Positions 7,482 through 16,327 of a stretch of 55,068 nucleotides of DNA are shown piece by piece. The first letter of the stretch is position 1; the number at the start of each line of letters is the position of its first letter. The notes beneath the pieces were generated by a model. The model was not told where the DNA came from and did no database searches. It was given only the letters and a program-made list of their open reading frames with translations. The position numbers and the translations under genes are program-made. Source of the DNA: an uncultured Pseudomonadota bacterium (GTDB taxonomy: Bacteria > Myxococcota_A > UBA796 > SXON01); contig CAIXRH010000025.1 in assembly GCA_903921785.1 (NCBI GenBank), forward strand, positions 1 to 55,068. Direction: 5' to 3'.

Positions 7482-9836
7482 ATGCACCGCTTCCTCCGTG
7501 CCCCGACCCGAGCGCTCGGCCTCCTCCTCGCGCTGGGGTGCGGCGGCACGCCGAGCGGGTCGGCCACCCCCGAGGACTCCGCGGGGACGACCGACTCGCG
7601 ACCGGGTGACTCCCCCGAGCGCATCGGCGACGGGCCCGTCCCGACGCCCGGGTCCGCGGTATTCGCGGACGAGGAGGTCCACCCGCTTGCGCTCACGTTG
7701 GACGACGCGGCGTGGGCGAGCCTGCTCGCCGCGCCCGACACCTACGTAGAAGCAACGTTCTCCGACGGCGCCACCGAGCTCCGCGTCGGGGTGCGGCTCA
7801 AGGGGTACTCGTCGTGGCAGCCCCTCACCGGGAAGCCGAACCTGCGCGTGAGCTTCGACCACGTCGTGAGCGGGCAACGGTACGACGGGCTCGAAGCGGT
7901 CGACCTGATCAATGAAGCGGAAGACCCCGCGGCGATGTCCGAAGCGTTGGCCTACCACATCTTCCGCTCGGCGGGCCTGCCGGCGAGCCGAACCGGGTTC
8001 GCGTCGCTCACGATGAACGGCGAGGCGTACGGGCTGTACACGCTCGTCGAGAAGAAGGACGACGTGCTCGTCGAGCGAACCTGGCCAGACGACCACCGGG
8101 GGAGCCTGTACGAGTCTTCTTCGGAGCATTGGCCCTGCGACTTCGACGACCCGGGTACGCCGCGCTGTGACTGTTGGGAGCAGGACGAGGTCGGCGCCGA
8201 TGACACCCGGGCCGACCTGGAGGCGCTGTGCACCGTCGCGACGGACACCCCCGACGCGGACTGGTATGACACGATCCAGACCGCGGTCGATTGGGAGGAC
8301 GTGAGCCGGCACATGGCGATGGAGATCGTGCTCGACGCCCACGACCACTACGCCGGCTACATGGGCAATGTCTACCTGTATCATCGGCCGGTGGACGGCG
8401 GTTGGTCGATGCTCCCGGCGTCGATGAACTCGGCGTTCGGGTCCGCGCGCTACGTGCCGGGGAGCTGTGGGACCTCCGGGCGCGTGCCGGCCGACTTCGC
8501 GGGCGGGCTCCTCGCGCGGCGGTGCTGGGCGGACGCCGCGTGTGCCGAAGATCTCGGCGTCGCGATGGCCTGGGCGGTGGACGCGCTCGTGGCTTCGGAT
8601 GCGCTGGAGCGGGTGGACGCGTGGGAGGCGCTCCTCGCTCCGTACGCGGAGACGGACACCCGTCGCGGGTATGCGCCGGAGGACTTCCACACCCACGTCG
8701 CGTGTGTCCGGGAGTGGCTGGCGGCCCGGCCGCAGTCGCTCGCGCCGTACCTGCCGGTCGAGTGCCTCGGTTCGGGCGGCGATCTCGACGTGACGGGCCT
8801 CGGCGACCTGTCGACCAACGGCTCGTGTGACCGGAATCGTCCGGACGCGGTCGCGTACGCCGTGACCACGATCGAGGGCGCCCGCGTCTCGGTCGTCGGC
8901 ACGGACGGGATCGAAGCGGGAGACGAGGTCCTGCTGCTTCACGCGCAGGGGGACACCGCGGGGGAGCACGCCTTCGCCCGGGTCGTCGCGGTCGAGGCCG
9001 ACGTGCTGGTGCTCGACGCCGCCCCGGGGATGGACGCCACGTTCGTGGCGCGCGTGCCCACCTATGGGACTGTCACCGTACGCGCGGGCGGGACGCTCAC
9101 CGCCGGCGCGTGGGACGGCGCAAGCGGTGGGGTGCTCGCGTTCCGCGCGGAGTCCGTGAACGTCGAGCTCGGTGGGGCCATCACGATGGACGGCCGCGGC
9201 TACGTCGGCGGCGCGACCGGCGCCAGCTACAACGTGGATGGGTTCCAGGGTGAGAGCGTCACGGGGCTCGGGACCGGAGGCGCGTCGAGCATCGACGGGT
9301 ACAACGAGGCCAACGGGGCGTGGGGCGCCAACGGCGGGGGCGGTGGCTGCAATGTCGGCGGCGGCGGCGGCGAACACTGGGGTGGTGCCACCGCGGGCGT
9401 CTCGTGGAGCGGCGTCGCGACGCCGCCAGCAGCCGGCGCGGTGTATGGGGCTGCGGACCGCCTCACCTATGGGTCGGGCGGCGGAGGCGTCGTGAACCTC
9501 GGCGCGGGGGCGGGCCCCGGCGGCGCCGGGGGCGGGGCGGTGTACATCCTCGCGCAGACGATCTCGGTGGAAGGCACGCTCTCCGCGGACGGCGCGGACA
9601 CTACGGCCTGGGCCGCGGGGACGTATACCTACGGCGCCGGGGGCGGCGCGGGCGGCACCGTCTGGCTCGACGCGGCGGAGCTCACGCTCACGCCGGGCGC
9701 GGTGACGGCGGCCGGCGGCACGGGGTACACGGCCGTCACCCGGCCGGGCGGCAACGGCGGCGTTGGCCGCGTGCAGTTGGCGTGTGAGACACTCAATGGT
9801 GTGGTGTGTGCAGACGGAGTGGCGACGGCGCCGTAG
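7482..9836 (+). CDS. CotH-kinase-like lipoprotein with Gly-rich C-terminal domain
   Basis: 784 residues. The start MHRFLRAPTRALGLLLALGC is a standard lipoprotein signal with Arg in its n-region. A Ser/Thr/Pro-rich linker precedes a CotH-like region (about 65-340): RLKGYSSWQPLTGKPNLRVS, then YGLYTLVEKKDD, then LDAHDHYAGYMGNVYLYH. CotH proteins are atypical kinases. The segment that aligns with the usual PWDLD/PWDYD metal-binding motif reads LPASMNSAFG (about 311-320), so the Asp is missing. Residues 560-784 are a Gly-rich beta-repeat region with GGGGGCNVGGGGGEHWGG, probably a beta-helix or adhesive stalk. Extra Cys (CDCWEQDE, CGTSGR) suggest disulfides. It sits alone between repeat copies C3 and C4. 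Confidence 0.75.
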   Translation: MHRFLRAPTRALGLLLALGCGGTPSGSATPEDSAGTTDSRPGDSPERIGDGPVPTPGSAVFADEEVHPLALTLDDAAWASLLAAPDTYVEATFSDGATELRVGVRLKGYSSWQPLTGKPNLRVSFDHVVSGQRYDGLEAVDLINEAEDPAAMSEALAYHIFRSAGLPASRTGFASLTMNGEAYGLYTLVEKKDDVLVERTWPDDHRGSLYESSSEHWPCDFDDPGTPRCDCWEQDEVGADDTRADLEALCTVATDTPDADWYDTIQTAVDWEDVSRHMAMEIVLDAHDHYAGYMGNVYLYHRPVDGGWSMLPASMNSAFGSARYVPGSCGTSGRVPADFAGGLLARRCWADAACAEDLGVAMAWAVDALVASDALERVDAWEALLAPYAETDTRRGYAPEDFHTHVACVREWLAARPQSLAPYLPVECLGSGGDLDVTGLGDLSTNGSCDRNRPDAVAYAVTTIEGARVSVVGTDGIEAGDEVLLLHAQGDTAGEHAFARVVAVEADVLVLDAAPGMDATFVARVPTYGTVTVRAGGTLTAGAWDGASGGVLAFRAESVNVELGGAITMDGRGYVGGATGASYNVDGFQGESVTGLGTGGASSIDGYNEANGAWGANGGGGGCNVGGGGGEHWGGATAGVSWSGVATPPAAGAVYGAADRLTYGSGGGGVVNLGAGAGPGGAGGGAVYILAQTISVEGTLSADGADTTAWAAGTYTYGAGGGAGGTVWLDAAELTLTPGAVTAAGGTGYTAVTRPGGNGGVGRVQLACETLNGVVCADGVATAP

Positions 9837-9905
9837 GTCGCTGCCTCTCTGCCTGGTCGGCGGGGGCCATGGACGCCACGAGGGCGGGCATGGCCGAACG
9901 GCCGG

Positions 9906-10006
9906 GAGCCGAAGGTCAAAGGGGTGGAGCCGGGTGCACCGGCGTTCCGCGCGGGACGCGTCGGCGGTCGAGGAGCGGCCGGGGCGAGAATGGGGTGGCG
10001 GGGCGG
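9906..10006 (+). repeat. Dispersed intergenic repeat, copy C4
   Basis: A shorter copy lacking the nitrilase-tail part. It keeps GAAGGTCAAAGGGGTGGAGC, the CCGGGTGCACCGG hairpin and GGGCGAGAATGGGGTGGCGG. Confidence 0.75.
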
Positions 10007-10026
10007 CGCCGCATCTCAGAGAATCC

Positions 10027-10110
10027 CTACTCCCCCGCGGTGTACCGCTCCACGACGCTCCGCGCGACCTCCTCGGCCGCAGCATCGGTCGAACGGCCCA
10101 TAGGGGACGC
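10027..10110 (-). pseudogene. Possible C-terminal gene remnant next to copy C4
   Basis: On the minus strand the frame reads MGRSTDAAAEEVARSVVERY followed by a few residues and a stop at 10027. This looks like a natural amphipathic C-terminal helix rather than antisense noise, with good third-position GC. No upstream part is recognisable because the FG-GAP gene occupies the opposite strand. It parallels the DUF547-like tail beside copy C2. Evidence is limited to codon character and context. Confidence 0.25.
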
Positions 10111-10147
10111 GGAAATGAGCGCGCCTCGGTCGTCATGTCGCGATACG

Positions 10148-12073
10148 ATGGGCAATCTGCCGGCCACTCCGAGTCGTCTGATGCTCCTCCTCCTCGCCGG
10201 ATGCACCGAGTACGGCCTGGACTTCTGGGACCCTCCCGAAGCCCCCCGCTCGGAACCACCCGATCCCCACGGCACGGCCTCGTGGGTGATTCCCGACGAG
10301 GAGGAGGCGTGCGACCTTCGGGCGGAGCCGGTGGCGGCCCGCCCGGAGGCCACCTGTGATGCGGTGGGCTTCGAGTCGTTCGAGGCGGTCCGGGAGCGGA
10401 CGTTTGTCAACGCTCCGGCCGATCCAGGCGGCTACATGGGGATGCCGATCGCCATCCCCGTGGATGGCCGTAGCGTGATCGCGAGCAACACGTTCGTCGA
10501 CCTGGACAGCGAGGGTCACCCGGATGTCTTCGCCTTGGATGGCGCCTCGCTGGAGCTGGTGGGTACCCTTGGATGCGACCTCGCGGCCGCGTTTCACGTC
10601 GCCGCCGCACGACCGATTGGCGTGAACGGGCCGCCAGGAGACACGACGTTCTTCCTTGCCCCGAGCGATGAGCATCATGCGGGCGTCTACCGCGGGGCGC
10701 TGGGCGATGAGGTGGACCGCGAGGTGTTCCTCGTGGCCGAGCCCTTCTCGTCGTGGTGGAGCTACTACCCAGCCGTGCGCGACATCGACCTTGATGGGGC
10801 GCCCGATGTGGCGGCAGGGGACCTCGCCGTGAGCGGAGGGGGCTCCTGGGTCATCGACCCCGAGAGCACGCTGGACTCGGAGGGCCCGGCGATGTGGGAT
10901 CGCACGGGACAAGGCGACCTTTCGATGGGGATCGGCGACGGGGAGTACGACCTCGCGACGGGCGCCCTCACCCCCTGGGCGTGGTCGGACCGGGACATCT
11001 ACGGCTCCAGCGTCGCGGTGTTTGGCGAGAGCGCGGGGCCCGGGCTCCTCGTCGTGGATCGGGACGAGTTTCTGCTCGTCGACGGCGCCGGCACCACCGA
11101 CTGGACCCCCGCGCACCCCGCGGGCCGCTGGATCACCAACGGAATTCCCGCGGTCGGTGACCTCGACGGCGACCGACTCGCCGACGCGGCGATCCAAGTG
11201 GGGGAGGGTGTGTGGTTCGTGCACGCCGCCGGGCCCGAGAAGGGGACCATATTCCGACAGTATCGCCTCGGGAACTACGGAGACGTCACCGTCAGCTTCC
11301 CGGTGCTCGCCGACCTCGACGCCGACGGCACCTACGAGGCGGTGGTGTGGTCGGAGTACGGGCTCTTCATCCTCTCCGCCACTTCGGTCGCCCCGGTGTA
11401 CTCCGACACTTCGATCGGCACGAAGGCCTTCAACAGCTCCCCCCTCGTCGCGGACATCGACGGCGACGGAAGCGCGGAGATCGTGGTCATCGGCGACGAG
11501 GTGACCGACCGGGACGAGTTCCACTACGGGTACATCGCCCGCAATGACACGGTGTTCGTGTACGGCGCCGCGCACGGGGAGTGGGCGCGCACTCGACCGG
11601 TGTGGAACCAGGGGGCGTACGACATCACCACGGTGCGGGACGATGGCGCGATTGTACGTTTTCCACGCCCGTCCTGGCAGCAGTACAACGCCTGGCGCGC
11701 CCAACCTGCGCACGACGGAGTCCATCCAGACCTCGCTCCGCGCGTAACCGGCGCGTGCGCGGACGTGTGCGGGCCGGGGGGCGCGGTCACGCTCACGGCG
11801 GTGGTGGACAACCTCGGCGCGGCGGAGGCGCCAGCCGGCGCGGAGGTGGTCCTCTCCACCTGGGGCCAGGGCGAGACGTGGATCCACGAGGTCGTCCGCA
11901 CCACGCTCCCCGACGCGGTGCCCGTCGGCGGCTCCTCCGCGGAGTTCGCCTTCACCGTGCCCTGGGAGTCTTGGAAGGACGCGCGCGTGATTGACGTGTG
12001 GGGCACCCACTCCGACGAGTGTGACTACGTCAACGACCGCATCGACGTGGCCGAGGACCCCTGCGCCGAGTGA
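10148..12073 (+). CDS. FG-GAP/VCBS-repeat lipoprotein with C-terminal CARDB-like domain
   Basis: 641 residues from the ATG at 10148 (MGNLPATPSRLMLLLLAGC, lipidated Cys at 19). A second ATG at 10181 would leave the very short MLLLLAGC. I prefer 10148 because it supplies an Arg before the hydrophobic core. FG-GAP calcium loops appear at RDIDLDGAPDVA (about 211), GDLDGDRLADAA (336), ADLDADGTYEAV (387) and ADIDGDGSAEIV (434), consistent with an integrin-alpha-like beta-propeller. The last hundred residues (VTLTAVVDNLGAAEAPAGAE, Cys-paired) match the CARDB type of immunoglobulin-like adhesive domain. It is probably a surface adhesin or binding protein. It lies between repeat copies C4 and C5. Confidence 0.8.
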   Translation: MGNLPATPSRLMLLLLAGCTEYGLDFWDPPEAPRSEPPDPHGTASWVIPDEEEACDLRAEPVAARPEATCDAVGFESFEAVRERTFVNAPADPGGYMGMPIAIPVDGRSVIASNTFVDLDSEGHPDVFALDGASLELVGTLGCDLAAAFHVAAARPIGVNGPPGDTTFFLAPSDEHHAGVYRGALGDEVDREVFLVAEPFSSWWSYYPAVRDIDLDGAPDVAAGDLAVSGGGSWVIDPESTLDSEGPAMWDRTGQGDLSMGIGDGEYDLATGALTPWAWSDRDIYGSSVAVFGESAGPGLLVVDRDEFLLVDGAGTTDWTPAHPAGRWITNGIPAVGDLDGDRLADAAIQVGEGVWFVHAAGPEKGTIFRQYRLGNYGDVTVSFPVLADLDADGTYEAVVWSEYGLFILSATSVAPVYSDTSIGTKAFNSSPLVADIDGDGSAEIVVIGDEVTDRDEFHYGYIARNDTVFVYGAAHGEWARTRPVWNQGAYDITTVRDDGAIVRFPRPSWQQYNAWRAQPAHDGVHPDLAPRVTGACADVCGPGGAVTLTAVVDNLGAAEAPAGAEVVLSTWGQGETWIHEVVRTTLPDAVPVGGSSAEFAFTVPWESWKDARVIDVWGTHSDECDYVNDRIDVAEDPCAE

Positions 12074-12076
12074 TGA

Positions 12077-12169
12077 CGCCCCCCATTCTCGCCCCCGCGG
12101 CTCCTCGACCGCCGCCGCCGGCCGGGCGGCAGGCCGGTGCACCCGCTCCAGCCCTTTGTCGCCTTCGTC
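12077..12169 (-). repeat. Dispersed intergenic repeat, copy C5 (inverted)
   Basis: The most diverged copy, on the opposite strand to C1-C4. Read on the minus strand it has GACAAAGGGCTGGAGCGGGT, GCACCGGCCTG, GGCGGTCGAGGAGCCGCGGG and GGCGAGAATGGGGGGC. It fills almost the whole gap between the converging FG-GAP and DUF547 genes. Confidence 0.65.
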
Positions 12170-12193
12170 TCCCCCGACGAACGCGCCCCCCCC

Positions 12194-12922
12194 CTACCGC
12201 CCCACCGCGTTCACGCCCCAGTCGTAGGGCGCCCAGCTCACCGTGTACCCGCCCTTCCGCAGCGCCTCCGCGCGCTCCGGCGCGTACCGGCCGACGAAGT
12301 TGGCCGCGGCCTCCTGCGCGCCGTCGAGGCCGGGCACGTCGAACGCGGCCTTGCCGAACTTCGGCGCGAAGTCCGCGCTGTACCAGTCGAAGAGGTTGCT
12401 CGCGGAGAGCACGCCGCCCCGGAGCGGCATCGTCGCGGCCCAGCGGCGGGCGGCTTCGTCGAGCTGCGCGTCCAGCGTGGCGCCCACGAAGACCTTCGGC
12501 GCGAGCGGCGGGCAGCCCTTCGAGGCGCAGTTGAGCGCCGCGTGCACCCGCGGGTCGCCCTGCGCGCGGAGCTTGCCCTCCAGCTCGTTGAGCGTGAGCG
12601 AGGCGCCGCCGACCGTGAAGTGGCGGGTGTCCCAGACCTTCCCGCCGTCGAGGTCGCGGATGCTGGACAGCGGCCAGGCGCCCGCCACGAGGTCGAGGGT
12701 GAGGCCGTTGTAGGCGTCGATCCACAGGGCGGTGCGGTCGGCGGGGGCCATGGACGCCACGGGGGCGGCAGCCACCTCGACGAGCCACGCGTCGAGCTCG
12801 GCGGGTTGAGCCTTCAGGGCGGCGTAGTCGATGCGGCCGTCGCGGAGGTGGGCGTCGAGCACGTGCTGGAGCGGCGCGTACGTGGGGTCGAGGGCGAGGG
12901 CGGCGGGGACGAAGAGGAGCAT
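12194..12922 (-). CDS. DUF547-family exported protein
   Basis: 242 residues from the ATG at 12922-12920. The N-terminus MLLFVPAALALDPTYAPL reads as a short signal peptide cleaved after ALA. DUF547 hallmarks are present: LWIDAYNGLTLDLV, LNELEGKLR, HAALNCASKGCPPL and SNLFDWYSADFAPKFG. The family is widespread and its biochemistry is not established; the conserved Asn/Cys/Pro region suggests a thiol-containing active or binding site. The C-terminus DWGVNAVGR and stop is duplicated as a remnant near 5422-5390. The gene lies just downstream of the molybdopterin oxidoreductase on the same strand, with 14 bp between them, so they are likely one transcript. Confidence 0.8.
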   Translation of the reverse strand: MLLFVPAALALDPTYAPLQHVLDAHLRDGRIDYAALKAQPAELDAWLVEVAAAPVASMAPADRTALWIDAYNGLTLDLVAGAWPLSSIRDLDGGKVWDTRHFTVGGASLTLNELEGKLRAQGDPRVHAALNCASKGCPPLAPKVFVGATLDAQLDEAARRWAATMPLRGGVLSASNLFDWYSADFAPKFGKAAFDVPGLDGAQEAAANFVGRYAPERAEALRKGGYTVSWAPYDWGVNAVGR

Positions 12923-12936
12923 GAGAGGACCGTTGA

Positions 12937-14877
12937 TCAGGTTGTCGCGACATGTACGTTTTCGGTCGCGACACTTACGACGTCCGGCAATTCGAGACGG
13001 ACCCCCTCCTCGTAGAGTGCGCCTCCTTCGCCGATGTCCGTGACGCGGGCGCGCGTGATCGCGTTCGCACACTGCCCGCGCGCGAAGCCTCCGCCCTTGG
13101 GCATCACCACCACGTCGGGGCGCAGGCCGGCGTCGTGCTTCAGCCGCACGGTGAGGGCGCCGATGGCGGAGCGTACGGTCGCGAGGGCGCCGTCGGGCGC
13201 GGGGGCCACGCTCGGGTGCACCCGCAGCGGCGCGGGCCCCTCCATCGGCTCCACCCACTGCGAGGACTGGGAGAAGTCGGTGGAGATCGAGAAGAGCGAG
13301 AGGGGGAAGGCGGGGTCGGCCGCCGACAACGCGGGCGCCTCGGTGAGCAGGCGCACGCGCCCGTCGGGGGTGGCGACCTTCCCGTCCCCGTAGAGCACCT
13401 CGGGGGTGAGCGGGCTGCGCACCGCGCCGGCCTCCAGCGCCTCCAGCGGCACCTTCGGGGTGAGGAAGCGGCGTTTCCACATGCGGACGTCCTCGTCCAG
13501 CGGCACGCCGAGCCGGCGCGCGAGGGCGAAGGCGATCTGCACGTCCGTCCATGCGCCGTCGGGCGGCACCACCGGCGACACGTTGCCGAGCCAGTGGTTG
13601 CCGTAGGCGCCGACCATGTCGTCGTCCTCCAGCATCGTCGCCACCGGGAGCACGAGGTGGGCGCAGTCGGTGGTGTCCGTGGGGAGGATGTCGGCGACCA
13701 CGACCAGCTCGCGGGATCGGAGCGCCCGGATCGTGGTCTCGGACTCGGGCAACATCACCACGGGGTTCCCGGCGGTGATCCACACCGCGCGGATCGGCGG
13801 GTCGTTCGCCGCGAGCACGTCGGCGCCGAAGGTGGGCTCGCAGATCGTCCGGGGCGGCGGCGCGTCGACCCAGGGGGTCGCGAAGGCCCGACGCCGCTTG
13901 AAGTAGAAGCTCGACCCCCCGCCCTTCCGGAAGAGGTTCCCGGTGACGGCGGCCAGCGCGTCCAGCGCGCGGACGATCGCGCCGCCGTTGGTCCGCCGCA
14001 TCATCCCCCAGCCGACGAGGATGGTGGTGGGGCCGTCCGCGAGGCGGTCCGCGAGGTCCTCCGCCACGGACACGGGAACGTCGGCCTCGGCGCAGCGATC
14101 GGCGACGGAGCGGGCGCGCACGAGGCGGAGCCAGCCGTCGAGGTCGGCGCAGCGGGACGCGGCCTCGGGGGCGAGGCGGCCCGAGTCGGCGAGCAGGCGG
14201 CCGACGGCCAGGGCGAGGGCGAGGTCGCCGCCGGGGCGGGGCTGGTGCCAGGCGTCCGCCATGGCGGTGGTGCGGTTCGGCACCGGGTCGATCGCCACCA
14301 GCCGCGCGCCGCGCGCCCGCGCCTCCTTGAGCACCGGCACCGTGTGGGGGCTCGACGTGTGGACGTTCTTGCCCCAGATGAGGATGTGCTTCGCGTCCCG
14401 CAGCGTGAAGAGGTCGCTCGAGTCCTGGTCGCCGAAGTCGAGGAGCTGCGCTTCGTCGCCCGCGCCGGAGCAGATGTCGCCGCGCTTGGTGGTGACGGGG
14501 CCGAAGTTCGCGAAGGTGTGGTCGACCAGCGCCTTGAGCATCCCCAGCGAGCCGCCGCTCCGGTAGTGGAAGATCGCCGCCGGCCCCGACTCCGCCTTGA
14601 TGCGCAGGAGCTTCTCGGCCACGAGGTCCAGCGCGTCCTCCCACGACAGCGGCGTGAACGCGCGCTCGAGGGTGGGGCGCCACAGCGGCGTGCGCAGGCG
14701 CTCGGGGGCGTACTGCGTCTGCAGGTACTTGCCGGTGCGCCAGCAGAGGAACCCGCGGGTGACGGGGTGCTCGGGATCGCCCTGAAGCCGGGTAATCCTC
14801 CCCTCTTCGACGGTGGCGAGCAGCCCGCAGGCGTCGGGGCAGTCCCGGGTGCAGGTCGTCCGGTGGGTCGTGGACAT
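12937..14877 (-). CDS. Molybdopterin (bis-MGD) oxidoreductase with N-terminal 4Fe-4S site
   Basis: 646 residues. The N-terminus has the [4Fe-4S] pattern C9-x3-C13-x3-C17 and C45 (CTRDCPDACG, FLCWRTGKY). A likely molybdenum ligand is C136 in RGDICSGAG. Further family segments are LIWGKNVHTSSPHTV, LVAIDPVPNRT and PVATMLEDDDMVGAYGNHW. The C-terminus holds the MGD-binding barrel (PDVVVMPKGGGFARGQCAN). There is no twin-arginine signal, so the enzyme is probably cytoplasmic. No electron-transfer or membrane-anchor subunit gene is adjacent, which is unusual for respiratory members. It fits the family of soluble anaerobic dehydrogenases (formate-dehydrogenase-like, thiosulfate-reductase-like); the substrate cannot be told. 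The DUF547 gene follows closely. Confidence 0.85.
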   Translation of the reverse strand: MSTTHRTTCTRDCPDACGLLATVEEGRITRLQGDPEHPVTRGFLCWRTGKYLQTQYAPERLRTPLWRPTLERAFTPLSWEDALDLVAEKLLRIKAESGPAAIFHYRSGGSLGMLKALVDHTFANFGPVTTKRGDICSGAGDEAQLLDFGDQDSSDLFTLRDAKHILIWGKNVHTSSPHTVPVLKEARARGARLVAIDPVPNRTTAMADAWHQPRPGGDLALALAVGRLLADSGRLAPEAASRCADLDGWLRLVRARSVADRCAEADVPVSVAEDLADRLADGPTTILVGWGMMRRTNGGAIVRALDALAAVTGNLFRKGGGSSFYFKRRRAFATPWVDAPPPRTICEPTFGADVLAANDPPIRAVWITAGNPVVMLPESETTIRALRSRELVVVADILPTDTTDCAHLVLPVATMLEDDDMVGAYGNHWLGNVSPVVPPDGAWTDVQIAFALARRLGVPLDEDVRMWKRRFLTPKVPLEALEAGAVRSPLTPEVLYGDGKVATPDGRVRLLTEAPALSAADPAFPLSLFSISTDFSQSSQWVEPMEGPAPLRVHPSVAPAPDGALATVRSAIGALTVRLKHDAGLRPDVVVMPKGGGFARGQCANAITRARVTDIGEGGALYEEGVRLELPDVVSVATENVHVATT

Positions 14878-14960
14878 GCGGTGGACTTAGCCGGGATCGC
14901 AGCTGCCCGCGCGCCTCGGCCCGATCATCTGGTATCCTGCCCGGTTGAGGACCCACCCCG

Positions 14961-16298
14961 ATGTCGCTGCTCCTGTTCCTGGCCGCCTGTGGCAACGACG
15001 TCTCGGTGAAGCACTACAACGAGCCGCCCACCGTCTCCATCCTCTCGCCGCCCAACGGCACCACGGTGAAAGAGGGCGAGCCGATTGAGTTCCTCGCCAC
15101 GGCGGACGACGACCAGACCCCGAGCAACGAGCTCTTCGTGCAGTGGTCGAGCGACATCGACGGGCTGCTCACGAACGAGGACCTGTGTTCGGCCAGCGGC
15201 AAGTGCACCTACACCACCGGCCAGCTCACCCCGGGCAACCACACCATCACGCTGACGGTGGCGGACGGTCAGTCGGAGGACGCCGAGTCGTCCATCCAGA
15301 TCACGGTGCAGGAGGTGGCGAAGGCCCCGACCATCCAGATCGTGCATCCAGCGAGCGGCGAGAGCACGAACGAGGAGGAAGACTTCACCTTCGTGGCCAA
15401 GGTGGCCGACGAGCAGGACGCCCCGGACACCCTCCACGTGAGCTTCGCCTACGACGGGGACGCCGGCCTCACCGAGTTCTGCGCCCCGGCGCCGGACGCC
15501 GTCGGCGTCGCCGCCTGCGAGGCCTCGCTGCCCGGCGGCACCCTCCACCTCCTGTTCACGGTGGTGGACAACAGCGGCGAGTCCGCCACGGAGGAGGCGT
15601 ACTTCGTCGTCACCCCGCGCACCGAGATCGACGACGACGGCGACGGCTTCACCGAGGTCATCGGCGACTGCGACGACGACAACAACCTCGCCTACCCGGG
15701 CGGCACCGAGATCGAGGACGGCGCGGACAACGACTGCGACGGCAAGGTGGACGAGGGCACGCCGGCCTTCGACGACGACGGCGACGGCTACTCCGAGCAC
15801 GACGGCGACTGCGACGACACCACCATCGCCGTGAGCCCCGTCGCGACCGAGTCCTGCAATGGCATCGACGACGATTGTGATCTGAACGTCGACGGCACCG
15901 AAGACGCCACCGGCTGCACCGACTACTACTACGATTACGACGGCGACGGGTACGGCAGCTCAAGCCTCCCGCCCAAGTGTTATTGCCAGGAGACCGGGTA
16001 TTACCGCTCCGGCTACGACAACGACTGTTACGATTACAACTCCGGCGCCAGCCCGGCGGCGTCCACGTACACCACCTCCCAGCGTGGCGACGGCAAGTAC
16101 GACTGGAACTGCGACGGCACCGAGACCAAGTACTACACCTCCGTCGGCACCTGCTCCGGCGCGGTGTGGATCTGCTCCTGGTCCTCGGGCTGGGATGGCA
16201 CGGTTCCCGCCTGCGGCGCTGCGCACGACTGGATCGACGGTTGCGACGGGTTCACGTGTTCGACGAGCACGGTGTCGCAGACGCAGCCCTGCATCTAG
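14961..16298 (+). CDS. MopE-like lipoprotein with Ig-like domains
   Basis: 445 residues. The signal is MSLLLFLAAC, lipidated Cys at 10. An in-frame TGA at 14946-14948 rules out any longer start. Two Ig/PKD-like beta-sandwich domains follow (about 20-115, PPTVSILSPPNGTTVKEG; and 120-215, APTIQIVHPASGESTNEE). Residues 220-310 carry MopE-type metal motifs: DDDGDGFTEVIGDCDD, DGADNDCDGKVDEG, DDDGDGYSEHDGDCDD and CNGIDDDCD. The last 135 residues are Tyr- and Cys-rich (YYYDYDGDGYGSS) and probably disulfide bonded. MopE-type motifs bind calcium in surface proteins of this group. It is expected at the outer surface; partner and function are unknown. Confidence 0.8.
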   Translation: MSLLLFLAACGNDVSVKHYNEPPTVSILSPPNGTTVKEGEPIEFLATADDDQTPSNELFVQWSSDIDGLLTNEDLCSASGKCTYTTGQLTPGNHTITLTVADGQSEDAESSIQITVQEVAKAPTIQIVHPASGESTNEEEDFTFVAKVADEQDAPDTLHVSFAYDGDAGLTEFCAPAPDAVGVAACEASLPGGTLHLLFTVVDNSGESATEEAYFVVTPRTEIDDDGDGFTEVIGDCDDDNNLAYPGGTEIEDGADNDCDGKVDEGTPAFDDDGDGYSEHDGDCDDTTIAVSPVATESCNGIDDDCDLNVDGTEDATGCTDYYYDYDGDGYGSSSLPPKCYCQETGYYRSGYDNDCYDYNSGASPAASTYTTSQRGDGKYDWNCDGTETKYYTSVGTCSGAVWICSWSSGWDGTVPACGAAHDWIDGCDGFTCSTSTVSQTQPCI

Positions 16299-16305
16299 GC
16301 GTTCG

Positions 16306-16327
16306 CCGCGCGGGACGCGGCGCGCGG
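16306..16327 (+). terminator. Possible transcription terminator hairpin
   Basis: CCGCGCG (16306-16312) pairs with CGCGCGG (16321-16327) over an 8-nt loop, 7 nt after the MopE-like lipoprotein stop. There is no run of T directly after it, so Rho-independent function is uncertain. Confidence 0.35.

Noticed and set aside
4744-7749. 1001-codon plus-strand frame and 1003-codon minus-strand frame at 7248-10259
   Set aside because: They run across repeats and antisense to recognisable genes. No domain is visible.
2548-12169. Chromosomal integron with attC sites
   Set aside because: The repeats bracket single genes, but gene orientations are mixed, no GTTRRRY-type core site was found and there is no integrase gene in the window.
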